In this document: one piece after another, positions 40,923 through 41,475 of the stretch | Numbering within the stretch: the first letter of the stretch is position 1 | How the letters are laid out: each line of letters opens with the position of its first letter | Notes under the pieces: generated by a model | The model's database searches: none | Told to the model about the DNA's origin: nothing | Seen by the model: only the letters and a program-made list of their open reading frames with translations | Program-made: the position numbers and the translations under genes | DNA from: CAYOHP01 sp964403795 [NCBI: uncultured bacterium] | GTDB taxonomy: Bacteria; Muiribacteriota; UBA6191; CAZXTJ01 | Length of the DNA: 41,475 bases | Assembly (NCBI GenBank): GCA_964403795.1 | Contig: CAYOHP010000047.1 | Location: forward strand, 1 to 41,475 | Direction: 5' to 3'

Positions 40923-41354
40923 CTACGAGCCGGACCGGAGCACGGCCAGCCGCTCGTTGTAGATCCGGGTGGCGGTCGCCAGGGTCTGGCGGGCCTCCTC
41001 GATCTTCTGGCGGTCACCGGTGGGGAGGCTGGCCATCAGCCGGGCGTGGGCCTCCTGGACGATGGCGTGGAGGCGGGCGAGTTCCGGGTCGGAGGGGACC
41101 GCGGCGGGCGCCGGGGCCTGGGTCGCAGGAGGGGCCGCGATCGGGACCTGGTCGCCCTCGATCGGGAGGATGGCCGGGGTCCCGGCCAGGGGGTCCTGGC
41201 TGAACAGCCCGCCGGGCCGGTCGCCGTTCAGGCGGTTGACCAGGTAGCGGCCGGCCACGACCGCGGCCAGGCCGGCCACCAGCAGGCCCACGAGGAGCAT
41301 GGGGGCGAGGGCGCGACGGGATCCGGCGGGAGCGGACGGGCGGCGTGCATGCAT
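40923..41354 (-). CDS. Small single-pass membrane protein of unknown function
   Basis: A 143-residue protein with a basic N-terminus (MHARRPSAPAGSRR), one transmembrane segment at about 18-36, a Pro/Ala-rich stretch at about 68-86, and a helical C-terminal part (about 90-138) rich in Ala, Glu and Arg that could form a coiled coil. No domain is recognised. CGGAGG sits 7 bases before the ATG, and a well-formed promoter is upstream. The 3' end is one base from that of the convergent glycoside hydrolase. It may be a fragment of a larger operon beyond the window edge, but there is no direct sign of that. Confidence 0.7.
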   Translation of the reverse strand: MHARRPSAPAGSRRALAPMLLVGLLVAGLAAVVAGRYLVNRLNGDRPGGLFSQDPLAGTPAILPIEGDQVPIAAPPATQAPAPAAVPSDPELARLHAIVQEAHARLMASLPTGDRQKIEEARQTLATATRIYNERLAVLRSGS

Positions 41355-41379
41355 GGCAGACCTCCGGGGAGTCGCCGCC

Positions 41380-41407
41380 AGTCTAGGGTGCCGGACGGCA
41401 ATGACAA
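41380..41407 (-). promoter_or_regulatory. Sigma-70-like promoter TTGTCA-16-TAGACT with overlapping hairpin
   Basis: Minus strand: TTGTCA (41407-41402), 16-base spacer, TAGACT (41385-41380), 25 bases before ATG 41354. A perfect inverted repeat CAAGCCC-CCC-GGGCTTG (41405-41421) overlaps the -35. It could be an operator or the terminator of a gene beyond the right edge. Confidence 0.55.
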
Positions 41408-41475
41408 GCCCCCCGGGCTTGCCAGAATCCGCCGCCTCGGTCTGCCCTACGGGGTTCAAGCCGTTCCAGGAAGCG

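Noticed and set aside
41396-41475. Possible tRNA at the right edge
   Set aside because: A GGTTCAA-like word is present, but no cloverleaf pairing arms could be formed around it.
1-41475. CRISPR array, prophage, plasmid replication or conjugation genes
   Set aside because: No regular repeat-spacer pattern and no phage, replication or mobilisation protein was seen.

Overview
This is a 41.5 kb window from a very G+C-rich bacterial chromosome. It is almost fully coding: 34 protein genes are called, the largest gap is about 256 bases, and I see no tRNA, rRNA, CRISPR array, phage genes or transposase. Seven Hanks-type Ser/Thr protein kinases, one with a sulfatase-modifying-factor-like sensor domain, sit among Sel1/TPR repeat proteins, an SPFH protein and many exported proteins. 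That load of eukaryotic-like signalling resembles Planctomycetota or a similarly kinase-rich lineage such as Myxococcota or Acidobacteriota. No taxonomic marker here decides between them, so the placement is an inference.

Layout. 1-9.7 kb: the 3' end of prfC, a membrane kinase, an SPFH coiled-coil protein, a kinase with a SUMF1-like domain (minus), an HD-domain phosphohydrolase, an acyl-lipid desaturase (minus) and a GT4 glycosyltransferase. 9.7-16.6 kb: a serine beta-lactamase-like membrane protein (minus), an exported protein, a penicillin-acylase-family Ntn hydrolase coupled to a TauE/SafE permease (minus), and a divergent LysR regulator. 16.6-20.3 kb: a 918-residue membrane kinase facing a Sel1 protein. 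20.4-25.7 kb: a three-gene aldehyde/isoquinoline-type molybdenum hydroxylase operon (2Fe-2S subunit, Tat-exported molybdenum subunit, di-haem cytochrome c), then a kinase with a multi-pass membrane tail.

25.7-33.5 kb: an exported protein, a 162 bp IS-derived miniature element (MITE) ending exactly at the stop codon of an exported nuclease, and a compact minus-strand unit of DsbD-alpha-like protein, redoxin, soluble kinase and exported TPR protein. Next come a kinase with an N-terminal membrane anchor and a large Sel1 protein tail-to-tail with it. 33.5-41.5 kb: a kinase with a polytopic tail, an operon of cNMP-binding/CpaE-like ATPase, CYTH triphosphatase and desaturase (minus), a Rieske/MoaC-like pair (minus), an exported GH5-like hydrolase and a small membrane protein.

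How the genes may work together. The kinases have membrane-tethered extracytoplasmic or polytopic sensor regions and repeatedly neighbour repeat-scaffold proteins, which suggests local sensing modules; this is inference from context. Many genes share a TANNNT -10-like box. At several the box lies only 6-9 bases from the start codon, suggesting leaderless transcripts. The observations most worth a second look are a MoaC homologue lacking the ExE pair of its active site, a kinase whose activation-loop heptapeptide recurs in its own linker, the MITE at a stop codon, and the cNMP/CpaE fusion lacking both nucleotide-binding lysines.
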